From assembly GCA_001599815.1 (NCBI GenBank), contig BCIA01000001.1:3972934-4036933 (forward strand): a DNA stretch of 64,000 nucleotides. Direction: 5' to 3'. Shown here piece by piece: positions 31,901-43,634 of this stretch; within the stretch, counting starts at the first letter, position 1, and each line of letters starts with the position of its first letter. The notes under the pieces are model-generated. The model was given only the letters and a program-made list of their open reading frames with translations, searched no databases and was not told the DNA's origin. The DNA comes from Furcasterigmium furcatum (lineage: Eukaryota > Ascomycota > Sordariomycetes > Glomerellales > Plectosphaerellaceae). The position numbers and the translations under genes are program-made.

Positions 31901-34238
31901 AAGAATGTGGCGCCTTGGTGGACGGTTGCCGGATAACCGGTTTCTGGAACTCGGTCGACATGCGGCAGATGCACCCGGTAGCCTCCTCCATACGTGTTTT
32001 TCAGTTCGGCAGGCGATCCCTCACACTTGTTTTTGCCATGGGCGAGAACGACGACTTGGTCGGCGAGGACCTCGCATTCGTCCAAGAAATGGGTGGTGAA
32101 GATGATGGAGCGTTTGGCGCGTTCGGCGAGGACGATGTTCCAGATGGCACGGCGGGAAACCGGATCCTGTGGTTGCCAGTCAGCTCGGGTACTTCGACGG
32201 ATTTACCCATACCGGACTCACCATTCCAGTTGTAACCTCGTCCATGAGACAGATGGAGCTTCCGCCGGCCAGCATGCATGCCAGCTGCACCTTGCGCTTT
32301 TGCCCTCCGCTGAGTGTGCCGACCTGGTTGTGCATCTTGGGGCCCAGGTCGGACGATTCAACGAGGCTCTCCAGCTCTGCTCTAGTTGCGGATCCTCCTT
32401 TTATCTTGTCCCAAAGACCAACATGTTCCAAGACTGTGAGCACGTTCCACTGTATGTTTCGTTGAGGGCAGAGACCTATTAGCACAAACACCGTTAGTAC
32501 ATATCAAGCAATGGCAACGTGGAGCAGGTTTGAACTTGCCAATCTGTGAAGCCGGGCCGCTCACGGTGACTCTTCCGCCCGTGATTGTCTGTCTGCCGGT
32601 GATGAGGTCCATGGTGGTTGTCTTGCCCGATCCATTAATTCCGAGGAGGCAGAGGATCTGCCGCTTCTGACTTGAAAAGTCGAGGGAATCAACTGCAACA
32701 AAGGGGCGGATTCTCTTGCGACTGCAACAACAGCACATGCGTTTCCACCAAGAGGCGGGGTACGTCTTGATTAGGCCCCGAACCTCGAGGGCCGTTGACT
32801 GGTTGCTGGCTTTTGAGTTCGCCTCAAAGCTGCGGCACTGGTTGCTGACGCCATGCACATACCTCTCTACCAAGAAGGCAAGGAGGGGATACGCAACGAT
32901 GCTCAGGCAAAGGGAAGCCCAGAGTGTTCCAATCGTGGCTTGATGCAGCTTTGGTCCCCCATTCGAGGGTGGGATGGCGTAAATGTTTGCCGCCTGACCA
33001 GCGCCTTCATACCGCGCCAGTGAGTTGAGCACGAAAATGTAGCTGCAGCTGGGGAAGCCGACAGAGAAGAGGATGGTCACGGTTGCCGAGATAGGTTCCG
33101 CCTGGGTGTCGAGAAGCTGTGCGAAGGCGGCCATGCCGACCAATGCTACGACGGCGTAAATTGCCGAGTAGCGAACGGCAAAGGTGGCGCCGAACACGCA
33201 CCCGCTGGTCAGGGCCCATCCCGTGAGAACCTGCCAAAGGATCGGGATACCGGCGTTGGAGGAGGGCAAGAGAAGGGCTGCATATACTGCAGAGACAGAG
33301 GCAAGTTAGAGAGTTGTGTCACCACTGGGATGGAATCTTTCGGAGCCATGGGATGGCCTTGACGTACCTCCACCGAGAATGATCCATGTCGGGAGGTAGA
33401 TGATGTCGAAGGCGATGACGAAGCTCAAGACGCGGGCAGATGCAGCACCGCCGCCCATGATATCGATCAGCTGCGCCATGCCTGACTCCCGCTCCGACGC
33501 AATCATACCAACAACGTGGAAAACATGTGATAGCATGCTAGCAAAGCAGACGATGCCCAGGCCGCTGGTCACCATTCCGGCGAATTCACGTCTGTGAAGC
33601 GCGCTGGCCTGTTCTTGCGTCGTCCGCGTGAACATGTACGTATCGGGCACATCTGTGGAGTTTGTGATTACTTGATCTACCGCCATCTGTAGCGGCAGGT
33701 ACGGGTTCCGAGATGCCTGGCGTGACTCGCTCACGTCAAAGGTGGACGAGACGCTAGAGGAGCTGATTCGGAGGGTGTAGTTCCATTGTCGGGAGCCGGT
33801 GGTGCTCAGGGGAGAGTCGTTGAAGACAATCGCGGCGTAACAGTCGGTCACCCCGTTGATGTTGTTCGGGCACTTGTCAAGCAGCTGTTCCTCGTTCTGC
33901 AGTATCTCGATTCGGGGCTTGTTTTCGAGCGGTCTCTGGATTTCTTCGATTGCGGCCGAGATGTCCTCTGCCGCGCCTGGTCGCTGGACAAAGAACAATT
34001 TCGCACCTTTCGGTATCGTGTCGGAGAGCCTTTCAGCCGGAGAGAGAGATCCAGTGCCATATCTGTTGCCGGACGAGGTAAAGCTTTGGATGGCGAGGAT
34101 GAGGCCCAGGGCGAGCGTCGGGATGATGATGGAACGGATAAGAGTCGAGACCCAGTGTCTGGCCAAGGTGATGAGGAAGATCTTTACAGTTAGCGCCCGC
34201 GTCTGTCGAAGCCACCGTTGAATGCCAAGTCCGGACAT
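28905..34238 (-). CDS. Full-length ABC transporter, subfamily A
   Basis: ABCA proteins move lipids or xenobiotics across membranes using two nucleotide-binding domains. Ten exons: 34238-33368, 33286-32540, 32475-32222, 32166-31081, 31024-30989 (36 nt), 30900-30532, 30466-29854, 29798-29595, 29539-29424 and 29363-28905, giving 1584 residues in continuous frame. Order: transmembrane domain 1 with a large extracellular loop, NBD1 (Walker A GINGSGKTTT near residue 512, signature LSGGQKRKV), transmembrane domain 2, NBD2 (Walker A GPNGAGKTT near residue 1286, LSGGNKRKL, LILDEPSSAMD) and a C-terminal domain. NBD1 has an unusual Walker B, CLMDEVTTGMD instead of LDEPTSGMD; the catalytic Glu is kept. 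Intron 2 (32476-32539) uses a GC donor (GCAAGT); the frame QIG/LCPQRN demands it. Upstream is divergent to the aminotransferase locus. Confidence 0.94.
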
Positions 34239-35203
34239 GGTGGTGGTGTGATGGGGACACAGCTTGGTGATCTAGGACTTCTAATGGACGAGAATTGCTC
34301 TGCAGGATATCAAAACTTCCCGCTTCACGGCCACAAAGCCCAGGTGAGAGCGGATCTGGGCCGATACTTGATCTTTGGAATCCATCACGGCGGACTGGTA
34401 GATCGAATGGCATTTTGCCAGACCACAACCCATCTCTCAGGGGATTCGGGCTGTGCACATAGTCCTCGAGTCAGTTTCTCATGGAACTCTGGACAAGAAT
34501 GGGTCAGGTTAGCCAGGCAGCAGAATAAAATGCAGTCCAAAATCGTCGAGCGAAGCGAGAGCCGTCCCTGGTGTGGTCTATCTCAGTCTCCTGAAGGGAT
34601 GTGGGGGGAAATCTCGGCCGGCCTGTTAATGCTGTTGCCTGGCATTCAACCGCCCACATGTCGGGCCATTTGGACCGGACATTCTTCCCGAAACCGACCG
34701 AGGAACTAATTAAAGACCCAGCGCGCTATGGGCCACCAGGGGAATACACGCCGGCTTTGTTTTAGTTCCATCTTTGCCAGCCGGATGTGTGGCAGTGCTT
34801 CGTATTAGAAGCATGCAAATGCCTCGCGCCCGGATCGACCGTGTAGCTTCTTCCCCAAGGTCGTTTATTCGGGGCCAACACTGAAACGACTCTCTCGGAG
34901 GTGGATCTCCTGGTCCGGAGGCCTGTGCTCGATGATTGATCCACTATTCCCGGCTCGCCAGGCCCCACCCGGATTTTGGCGCCCCGTGTGGGGCCTGCTG
35001 TCTTCCGTGCTCCGGGGCGGTTGATCGGACGCCGAGTATCACAGCGGCGATTCCAGGGCTTGCATATAAAAATGAGCACCTGGCCATAGAAGGCCTTCTG
35101 CTTTATCTGGATGGATTCATTATCTCCTCTTATCTTCATCCTCGTCTCCATCCCCGTCTCGGCCAGTCACTTCAGTCTGATAAGCTTCGGAGCATGAGTA
35201 AAT
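34239..35203. promoter_or_regulatory. Divergent promoter of ABCA and aminotransferase genes
   Basis: Non-coding, 965 bp. A TATAAAAA at 35065-35072 lies about 130 bp before the aminotransferase start and is a likely TATA box. Nothing else is recognised. Confidence 0.4.
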
Positions 35204-36472
35204 ATGGCGCCCTCGAAAGTACGCAACAGTGTGGAATCCGGTTCTACCCTCAACCTGAAGAAGGTCGACTCCAAGACCGACCCAAAATGGTCAGCCTATC
35301 GTCGCCTCGTTCCCCTCGTGGACACTGACGGGTACACTTACCCGAAAGCGTCGTCCTCACCCCCTGGAAATATGATCGTTCACGACGCACTCACTCGATT
35401 TCCAACGAGTCCCTGCACAACCCCCAACCCCAAACCCCATTGGCAGCAAATCGCCGCCGAGACGCGAGAGCTCATCACGAGATACATCAACGCTCCCACT
35501 GTCGAATCCATCGCGTTCGTCCGCGACACAACAGAGGGTCTGGGCTGCTTCATCCACGGTCTCAAGTCCAAGCCTGGCGACAACGTCGTGCTCCTTGACT
35601 CGGAGCACCCCAATCATGCCTACGGTTAGATAGCTCTGAGGGAGGCAAGCCTTGAGGTCCGACAGATCCCTACTACTGAGAAGACTGGTCTCGTCGCGGC
35701 TGGTGACGCGAATACCTTTGCGCCCTACGTTGATGACCGCACTCGAGCCATCGGCATCAGCAGCGTCATGTTCCATAGCGTCCAGCGCAACAACATCGAA
35801 GGGATCTGCGCGACATTCCGCCCCAAGGGCATCCACGTCCTGGCCGACCTGACGCAACAGGTCGGCTTCTCGCCAGTCGACGTCCAAGCCATGGGCGTCT
35901 CCGCTGCCGCCTTCAGTTTTCACAAAGGCCTCAACTGCCCCACGGGCCTTGCGGTGCTCTACGTCGATCCGGTAGTTATTGAGAGGGAAGATCCCACCCC
36001 TCCCATGGTGGGTTATGGCGCAGTTCACAACGTCAGGTCCGATCTCCTAGTCCCGGCAGACCCCATTGTGTACCACCCCAACGCCCGCCGTTATGAGCAT
36101 CTCAACTGCAGTCTGATCGCCGCCACCGCCGCAAATGCGTTTCTCAAATTTTATCTCGACGAAATGGGTCCTCAGGCGGTCGAGTACCACTTGTTCAGCC
36201 TCGGCGATGCCCTCCGGGAGCATTGCCAGGACCTCGGAATCGAGATTGTTGGGCCCACATCCAAGGACCAGCATGCCGCGCACCTTTACATCTTGAACCT
36301 GCACGGAGAGCCGTGGTCCGAGCATCTGCGCTCCAATGATATCCTCACAACCGCTTATAGACTCGGCATCCGGGTATCTTTTGGGTTCTACAACAACCTG
36401 GAAGATGTTTCCAAGCTGGCTAAGGCTCTCAGAGCTGGCCTGGAGAAGGGATTCACCGCGGGAAAGACATAG
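35204..36472 (+). pseudogene. Class V aminotransferase broken by an in-frame TAG
   Basis: PLP-dependent fold-type I family, related to isopenicillin-N-epimerase/cysteine-desulfurase-like proteins. A single frame runs 35204-36472 (about 420 residues, normal length) and is interrupted only by TAG at 35627-35629. Before it: FVRDTTEGLGCFIHGL and LDSEHPNHAYG. Right after it, in the same frame: IALREASLEVRQIP, then HVLADLTQQVGFSPVD and the PLP-lysine region AAFSFHKGLNCPTG, to a normal C-terminus (YRLGIRVSFGFYNN). A one-base G to A change of TGG (Trp, a residue that fits this position) would explain the stop. The only GT...AG pair around it is 41 nt and would shift frame. So this is a very young null allele, a sequencing error, or a readthrough product. 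It has no introns. Confidence 0.82.
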
Positions 36473-38429
36473 ATAGACATAGACACCGCCGCTCAGGAAT
36501 AGAAGATACCGCCCTCGGGTAGCATTTTCTTCAAACGCGACCCTCATTCTTCATCTAGATGATTTCAGGCCTGCGCGGCCAGCGCCCATACCGTACAGCA
36601 CTCATCGAGGGACTGAGCTCGATACTCGGCTTCTTCGGCTACGACTCCTAACGTTCGTACAGCTCGGTAGGTTTGGACAGTACCATAGACAACTGTCAGG
36701 GGAGCATCCTCGAGTCCGTGTTGGGTGCGAAAGTGCTTCACGAGGGAAACTATGTTCTGTCCCGCTGATAGGCAGGCCCATCGGGCTATTGTCTCTCAAG
36801 AATAAATTCGCAGATCACTTTTCATTACGAAAAACCCCTCTTGGGCAGTTGAAGCGGCCCTTGCCGGGTGGAAGGCATTTTTCCCAGTCGTCAGCCGCGT
36901 GCGAAATTTGTAATGCTCTCATCTTGTCTTCGACCTGGGCATATTCCCGTGCAATTCCAATCGAGTCCATCTATTTACGATGAGCCACTTCCAAGTTCTA
37001 TGTTGATCTGTCTAGGATCATAGTCGACGGTTTCAACAGACAACGCACGTCGAAAGCAGACTCCACAAGCCACGATGAGAGCCTCGAATCCACAAGCTGT
37101 GCGCTCTCATTCAGTTGCTTTATTTGGCATAGTCGCGACAAGACATCAAGGATCTGTGGGGTAGGATTATCTTCCCAACTTCGGTGCTGGATCCCGACTG
37201 AGGACTGCATCATGCTCAGACTAGACACGACGCTCGGGCAAGCTCCGATCCGAGATAAGAGAACCACGCCTCACAGGGAAGCCGCCGCGGGATGTCCGAT
37301 TTGTTCATCCAGAATGATCAACGACGATGTAATTCAAGCACTAGAGCTTGGTTGGAGTGACTCGATATTGACTAATGCTGACAGCGAAATGAAGTGTCTG
37401 TGTAATTATGATGCAGCGGGCCATCAGCTATTCCATGGCCGCTGCTCGGTACTTGAAGTCTATGATGAAAACAATGACCTCGAACAAGTGAAGTGAAAGG
37501 GGCATGAATATTGCATCACGATGCATATCATTCCATGTTGATCCAACCTTGTCGATAGAGCATCACGATCTTACATGTACCTAGCACGGTAGCAGTGACG
37601 AGGCTTGGACAAAACGCCGAGCCGATTCTCATGGAAGATGAAAGAGATCAGGGGGCAAAATCCAACAGAAGAAGGTCGCAACCTCGGACGCCTAGGCACC
37701 TGAGCCCAGAGATAAGCAATGTGCGCCATGTGATACCCAAGACGATATCTGTGCGGCCTGATTCAGGGGCTGAGGATGTCAGGGTCCCATGCAACGCCAC
37801 GGTGCATCACACAAAGGTGTGGTCTGGGGCGGTCTAAGTGTGTAACGCCCAACCCGACAGCTTACCCATCGACGCACGCGTCCCGGGGTCATATGGTCGC
37901 TGCACGATGATCTGGAATGCCGATAAAGGATGTCAGCGCGGCCGCGGCAGCGCAGCCGCCGTGGTGGGCCGTGATTGCAGTAGGTAATGGCAGCCAGTGA
38001 GATCAAAGATGTCTCATGGAAATTGCTCAAAGCGGGATAGTGTTTGGGTAGTCTAGACTCGTCGGTCCCATCTGACAACCCCGAAATACCTCCATAACTC
38101 AGTGCGAAGGACGGAGTAACCCCGCTCAATGGGCGGGCAGCCCCAGGGTCGCCCATCCAGTCTGGGTGCTTGTCATGTAATCGTAGACCCTAGCAAAACG
38201 GCAGCGGCACTTGGGAATCGCAGCAAGGTTGACGATGATCCGCTCTTGGATATCTATAAATTCTTATCTGGCAGGATGCCGCCGGTCCCTCTACACCCAT
38301 CCTCCCATGACAAGTTGCACACTCAGTATCACTCAAAACCTCTTGACAATTCATCCCATCGTTGAATCGGCGTCAGCCGCTTGTCCTTGAACTCTGTCAC
38401 TCGCTCAAAGCCCTATCAGCACTCTCACA
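36473..38429. other. Gene-poor interval with one RING-like ORF
   Basis: Nearly 2 kb without a convincing gene. A 94-codon plus frame at 37212-37496 contains GCPICSSRM and later CLCNYDAAGHQLFHGRC, a spacing that recalls the first half of a RING finger, but the final Cys pair is missing; it could be a gene remnant. A TATAAA at 38255-38260 lies 170 bp before the next gene. Confidence 0.35.
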
Positions 38430-39574
38430 ATGGCAACCCAGGTCATGCTTGCTGCACCTGCACCCACCATTACCGGACCTAAGATCAGGGAACCCACACG
38501 TCCGACAAATCAGCTCCCTCAGTCGCTGATTGACAATGCTCGCCAAGTTGAAAGAGTCCCTTTCGATCCCAAGAAGCACCTGAATGTCGTGGACCCTGAG
38601 AAGATCTACACCATGGAGGAGATCGGTCTCGGGGGGCAGGGCATCTCATCCACTGCCGCTTCTGCGCCCTTCTCGCTCTTCACCCCTGAAGCAATCCTTC
38701 AGATGAGAGCCGAGATCTTCAGCGAACCGGTGCTTCGGACATGCCAGTATGAGTCCGATTTTGCTAAGAACATGATTCGCGGCTATGGACCAAGGTGAGT
38801 GCCCGTCGTAGGTTGGCTCCCTGGCACCCAACTAACACATTTTTCTTCGAGACTTGCCCCTTTCATTTTCGATGCATGGCACAGCGAGGAGGTTCTCAGG
38901 CATGTTTCAAAGGTCGCGGGCATCGAATTGGTTCCGGCCTTGGAGTTCGACGTAGGACACATCAACGTCTCCATCAACGACTCGACCACCGAGATCGCCT
39001 CCGTCAAGCCGAACGCCACCTACCTGGAAGATGAGATGTCTGCATTTGCCTGGCACCGAGACAGCTATGCCTTCGTCTGTGTCACGATGCTTTCCGACTG
39101 CACCGGTATGGTCGGGGGCGAGACGGCTATGAAAACCGGCACGGGCGAGATCATGAAGGTCCGCGGGCCTTCTCAGGTAGGTTCTTGCATCGACCGTGGT
39201 TTTGCCTTTGAAAGCTAACTCGCCTCTTCAAGGGAACCGCGGTTGTGATGCAGGGCCGCTACATCGAGCACCAGGCGCTGAAGGCTCTCGGCGGGCGAGA
39301 ACGCATCAGCATGGTCACATCCTTCCGCCCCAAGAACCCCCTAATCAAGGATGAGATCGTTCTCACGGGCGTTCGATCTATCAGCAACCGTTTCGAGCTC
39401 TACAACCAGTTCACGCAGTACAGACTGGAGGTACTGGAAGAACGTCTCCGTGCCGGCGCGAAGAAGATTCGCGAGCGGGAGCGTTCTGGCCGACCGTTCG
39501 ACCCGGATGCCGTCCGTAACTTTTTGAATGAGCAGAAGCAGTTTCTCGAGGCCACTCTGCTTGAGTTGGAGTAG
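38430..39574 (+). CDS. 2-oxoglutarate/Fe(II)-dependent oxygenase-like protein
   Basis: Three exons, 38430-38794, 38852-39176 and 39233-39574, 343 residues; introns 57 and 56 nt with good branch sites. The core shows the double-stranded beta-helix iron triad: His-x-Asp in FAWHRDSYAF (about residues 189 and 191), a distal His in GRYIEHQAL (about residue 243) and then Arg in GRERISMVTSFRP for the 2-oxoglutarate carboxylate. Between them VGGETAMKTGTGE and PSQGTAVVMQG are usual for fungal members. The C-terminal 60 residues are a helical, charged segment (LEERLRAGAKKIRERER). These uncharacterised fungal proteins resemble secondary-metabolism or catabolic hydroxylases; substrate unknown. Downstream it is convergent with a D-2-hydroxyacid dehydrogenase. 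Confidence 0.8.
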
Positions 39575-39919
39575 AAGAGAGGAGGGGTTGTGGCCCAGCT
39601 CTCGTGGTGGGTTCAGAGGCTGGGTGAGCGTTGCTGCGTTGTCCATGAGCGTCATTTTCATTAGCCTGCCATAGCCGGAGTTAGGAACGACGATGTCGAA
39701 GTTGTACCAGACAAGCAAGGCACTGATTTGTAAAATTGTGATGAGTTTTCGATTTCCCAGCGTGTGACCACTGGACAGAGAGGCTGTCGAATCGCTGCGT
39801 GAAATTCTGCCGTGAAAAGCGCAGGTTCGGAGAGAGTCATCGTATGATACAGAGTCACGTACCTCAGCAGATACCACGGACATGAAAAGCAGCGTCAGGC
39901 GGTGCAGATCTTTTATTGA
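39575..39919. other. 3' flanks of convergent genes
   Basis: A 345-bp spacer; no ORF or repeat supported. Confidence 0.4.
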
Positions 39920-41124
39920 TCAATAGCCTAACGACTTCTTCACGATGTTGATCAGGGGCTTTCCCTGGACTCGCCTGTGAAGATTCTGGGCGACGATCTT
40001 GAGCACCCTCTCATTGTAGTGGTTCGAGTTCCCGCTCGCATGAGGTGTGATAATGACGTTCTTTGCCTTCCAGAGCGGGTGATCCGAAGGAAGGGGCTCG
40101 GGATCAGTCACGTCCAGTGCCGCGCCTCTGATGGTGCCGTCATTCAGTGCCGTTATCAGGTCGTCCGTGTTGACGACTGGGCCCCTGGCAACATTGCACA
40201 GGAACCCTTTTCGCTTCCCCAACGCCTGGAGTTGCTCCTTGGATATGATGTATCTCGTTGCGGGTGTAAGGGGGACCGTAATGACGAGGAGATCCAGGTT
40301 CGAGAGGAAATCGTTCAGCTGGTCGAGTCCATGGAACCATCGCGATGGTATTTCGCCGGCAGGGTCGCCGAGGCCCGGTTCGCTGAAGGAGGTATCGAAT
40401 CGCGATTCCGGCGTCGGTCTTTCGTGCAAAGTAAAGGCGTGGACGTCCATCCCAAGGGCTTTTGCCAGTCGTGCGCATTGCCTGCCGATGGCGCCGTAGC
40501 CCAGCACACCCCTGGACGAGGCATTAGCGAGTTTCAGCAGAGGAAGATCAACCTAGTAGGCAGGCACATGCATTCGGAGGCCAACGGCGTCCTCGGTGTC
40601 TTCATCGGATTCAGGTGTGACCCAGGTTTGGCGCTTCTGGTTTTCCCAGTACTCATACAGGTGGTGCTGGAAGCCGAGAAACGTGGCGATCACCCATTCT
40701 GACATCTGTGGGCTGGAAGAGCGGCCGAACAACATTAGATACAAGATACACTCGAAACGGCAGCACCGTCACCGAAGAATGGCACTCACGGATGCACTCC
40801 ATTCGCGGTGCAGAAGGACACGTCCGTATCCTTGAACAGAGGATCGTCTGCGACATGATTGCACCCGGCGCTGAGGAGCTGGACATATTCCAGGTTGGGC
40901 ACGATATGCTTTGGGGGCAGGGCGTTCCAAGTGAAGAGAACAGTGACCTTTTTCCAAGTCTCTTCCGAGATTTCACTCGGAACCACTTTGTCATGCCTTC
41001 CACCAAAGTAAATGTGAACCTCGATACCGGGGCTGAGGGTCTTGATATGTTCGACGAAGTCCGCGGGAATCTCCCAGGGCATAAGGATGAGGATCACCTC
41101 GGGCTTTTGATTGGAGGTCGTCAT
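39920..41124 (-). CDS. D-isomer-specific 2-hydroxyacid dehydrogenase
   Basis: NAD(P)-dependent reduction of 2-keto acids to D-2-hydroxy acids. Three exons, 41124-40790, 40712-40572 and 40511-39920, 355 residues. The nucleotide-binding fold is GVLGYGAIGRQCARLAKALGM. The catalytic set is in VITVPLTPATR, NVARGPVVNTDDL (Arg), ALDVTDPEPLP (Asp/Glu) and ITPHASGNS (His), so the Arg-Glu-His triad is complete. Intron 2 (40512-40571) starts with GC (GCATGT), not GT. Using the nearby GT would shift frame, while the GC site gives the conserved VGLRMGVLGYG junction. It sits in the probable catabolic cluster and could reduce keto acids arising from amine or amino-acid breakdown, which is inference. Confidence 0.9.
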
Positions 41125-41838
41125 GGCGGAACACGCGACGACGCATTCGACGACGATATCGGGGTGTGTTCAAGTTTATCTTAAGCCCCCCCATCTTGGA
41201 GGGGAACGGATGTTGACATTGACCCCTCATCGGATCCGGCCCGGTGGGTTGATGATAACACGGTGCGTTAGGGCGCTTTTCCCTGCTGCAGTCTAGAGAT
41301 ACGGGGCGATGCTGAGTGGACCGGGAGCGCTGAAGGGGCCGGTTCCCTCTCATTTTCATTACCACATCCGGCATGGATGAGAGAATTGCCGGTCTGGCAG
41401 AGGCCGGCCCGCCCATACAGTGCCCGGTTAACCCTTTATACATCCCTACATAAGTATTGGGTGCCCGCTAGGTGGGAGCATCGATCTACCGCTAACGTAG
41501 AATGCCGAAAGCCGGAGGCTGGCGCTGGCACGCTGGCCGATGCAGTGGTGGGATGAACTGGGCGCCCACTGGCAGCGGGGAAGTTACGGGGGCGAGACAG
41601 GCCCTTTTGGGGGAATGACACCGCCATTCGTGTGGGCGGGATGTGCGGGAGGCGAGGCCTCGTGATCCCGCCGCCACAAAGGCTTGGTCTTCCACGGACG
41701 GTGTGGGTGTCAAGACATCCCTTGACTCGAGTCCCTCTACCTGTTGCTCCTCATCGACCTCGAGCCAAAGAAGCGCAGCAAGACGGCTCAAGCACCCAAG
41801 ATGAGCAAGACCCGAGCATTCCCGCCAGAGCCAGAGCC
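41125..41838. other. Divergent promoter, hydroxyacid dehydrogenase and Zn2Cys6 gene
   Basis: About 710 bp. The plus frame of the next gene is open back to an ATG at 41632, so a longer N-terminus is possible, but that sequence is Pro/Arg-rich and unlike a regulator. No clear operator seen. Confidence 0.4.
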
Positions 41839-43540
41839 ATGACGCGCAAGAAACGCCCGTATATCCCGAAAGTCAAGGGTGAGTCCAGTCCGTCCAAGCT
41901 GGTTAGCCTGGCCTCAGGCTCAGGGCCGAGTGAGGGGAAACCTGCTGACGCTGCGAAGGATGCTATGAATGCTCCCAACGTCGCATCGACTGCGATGGAA
42001 CCAAGCCGCGCTGTGTGAAGTGCACCTCGAGAGGCATAGCATGCAGTGGGTTTGGCCCTAGATTCAGATTTCTTGATGGTTTCTCGACGAGACGTCGCAA
42101 AGCCTCCATCGGATCCAAGCCAGCAATCGCACAAGACATTGTCGCTGTGCAGCCGCCATTCTCCCCTTCACCTCCCTACCACTGTTCCTCCTCCTCCTCT
42201 TCTTCTGTCCCGTTGTCTAACATTGTGATCGAGTCTGATGAACCCCGCCAATATCATGATCCTGGCCTGAGCCCAGAGATTGACCTGGACCTTGCGTCCA
42301 GTGACTCGGACGAAAATGCCCTTTTGGCATCGATCCTCGACGATCAAGATGCCCTTGCCATCCAGTGCACCGAAGCAGCCCCTCTAGGAGGCAGCTGTAT
42401 GAAAACCTTCGAATACCTGCTTGCGCAGGACGATGGCTCCGAAGAGACATGGTCCTCTGATTCCGATGAATCACTGAGCCTCGTCCAAGCACGCGAGCTG
42501 TCCCTCCTGTTGGTAGACTTGAGTCTATTTGAGCCCTGGAAGGAGTTCTTGCTCATTTACTGTGCGTCAACAGTTCTCAATCCAACTACTGTTTCCGGCT
42601 ACTGACTCACTGCCCGCCAGTCTCTGAGAACATCGCCCCTGAGATGGTCGTGGTGGACGACCGTTTCAACGGGTGGCGTCACTTGATTCTCCCCGTTGCC
42701 TGTTCGAACGAGATGGTGATGGATGCCGTTTTGACGGTATCCTCATTCCATCTCGCTGGCAGGGCTGCAGGTCAGCCAGTCGCCAATGCCGGCCGACTCT
42801 ATGCTCGCGCCATCGACCAGTTGCTGAACCGAAAGGACTTGGTCGAGTGGGATCCCGAGACGAGACAACATGTCATTCTCGCCATCGTCGTCCTTCTCGT
42901 TGCGGCCATGGTCAACGGCATGTCCGACTTTCCCATCGTCTTCCAGATGCTTCAGTCGGCCCTCGACGCTGTCGGCGGCGAGTCTGAGCTGGCAAAGGGG
43001 GGAGACATCGGGACTTTCCTGCTTCGCCAGATCCGCAAAATGAGAGTCTACGCGGCTCCTCTGATAAGCCAGAACGCGGGAGTCCACGCCATAACTCACC
43101 ATGGGGAGGAGAGCTTCGACTGCCTCTACTACTATCATCGCCTCTACCCCGACCAGTCGCCAATATTTGACCGCATCGCCAGCCTGCGACATCAAGCCTT
43201 CACCATGTATCTGAACCGTGTGTCTGAGAGCAATGGCGGCGAACGAATTTCCGGGCAACCAAGCAATCTAATCAAGTCATTTCAGTCGAGTCTCGAGATG
43301 TTCCCCGAGGGCTCCCTTGGCGAGCACGTCCTGGTCTGGCCAGCCTTTATAGCGGCACTAGAATGCCGTACCCGCGAGCAGCAGGATCACTTCAGCCAGT
43401 TTCTCCTGAGGCAGTATCTCCGCAATGGATTCGCAAACATCCTGCGGGCCTTGGAGCTCTTGGACACGTTTTGGACTGAGGGTGAAGGGACGAGAAACTG
43501 GCCGGCCTTACTTCCCGAATTGCGCGTCTTCATCATGTAA
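41839..43540 (+). CDS. Zn(II)2Cys6 transcription factor
   Basis: Three exons, 41839-41878, 41959-42561 and 42621-43540, 520 residues. After a basic start (MTRKKRPYIPKVKG) splicing creates the binuclear zinc cluster: Cys15, Cys18, Cys25, Cys32, Cys35 and Cys42 (CYECSQRRIDCDGTKPRC, then VKCTSRGIAC). The first Cys pair lies just after intron 1 and is visible only in the spliced frame. A Ser-rich acidic linker follows (residues 60-190), then a helical regulatory domain of the Fungal_trans_2 type (FSENIAPEMVVVDDRFNGWRH). Such regulators bind CGG triplets and often control adjacent catabolic genes. It is convergent with the amine oxidase (94 bp between stops) inside the 38-47 kb cluster, so it is the best local candidate regulator. 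Confidence 0.9.
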
Positions 43541-43634
43541 ATTGAAGGTCATATCGATCATGTAGCGCTGAAAATTGGAAACTATTTGGTCTCCAAATCA
43601 AATGAAATGCAACCCACGATCCTTCAACCGTTGG

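Noticed and set aside
35626..35666. 41-nt intron that would remove the aminotransferase stop
   Set aside because: Shorter than any intron here, shifts frame and would delete conserved sequence.
40511..40569. Canonical GT donor for hydroxyacid dehydrogenase intron 2
   Set aside because: The resulting protein loses frame right before the NAD-binding motif.
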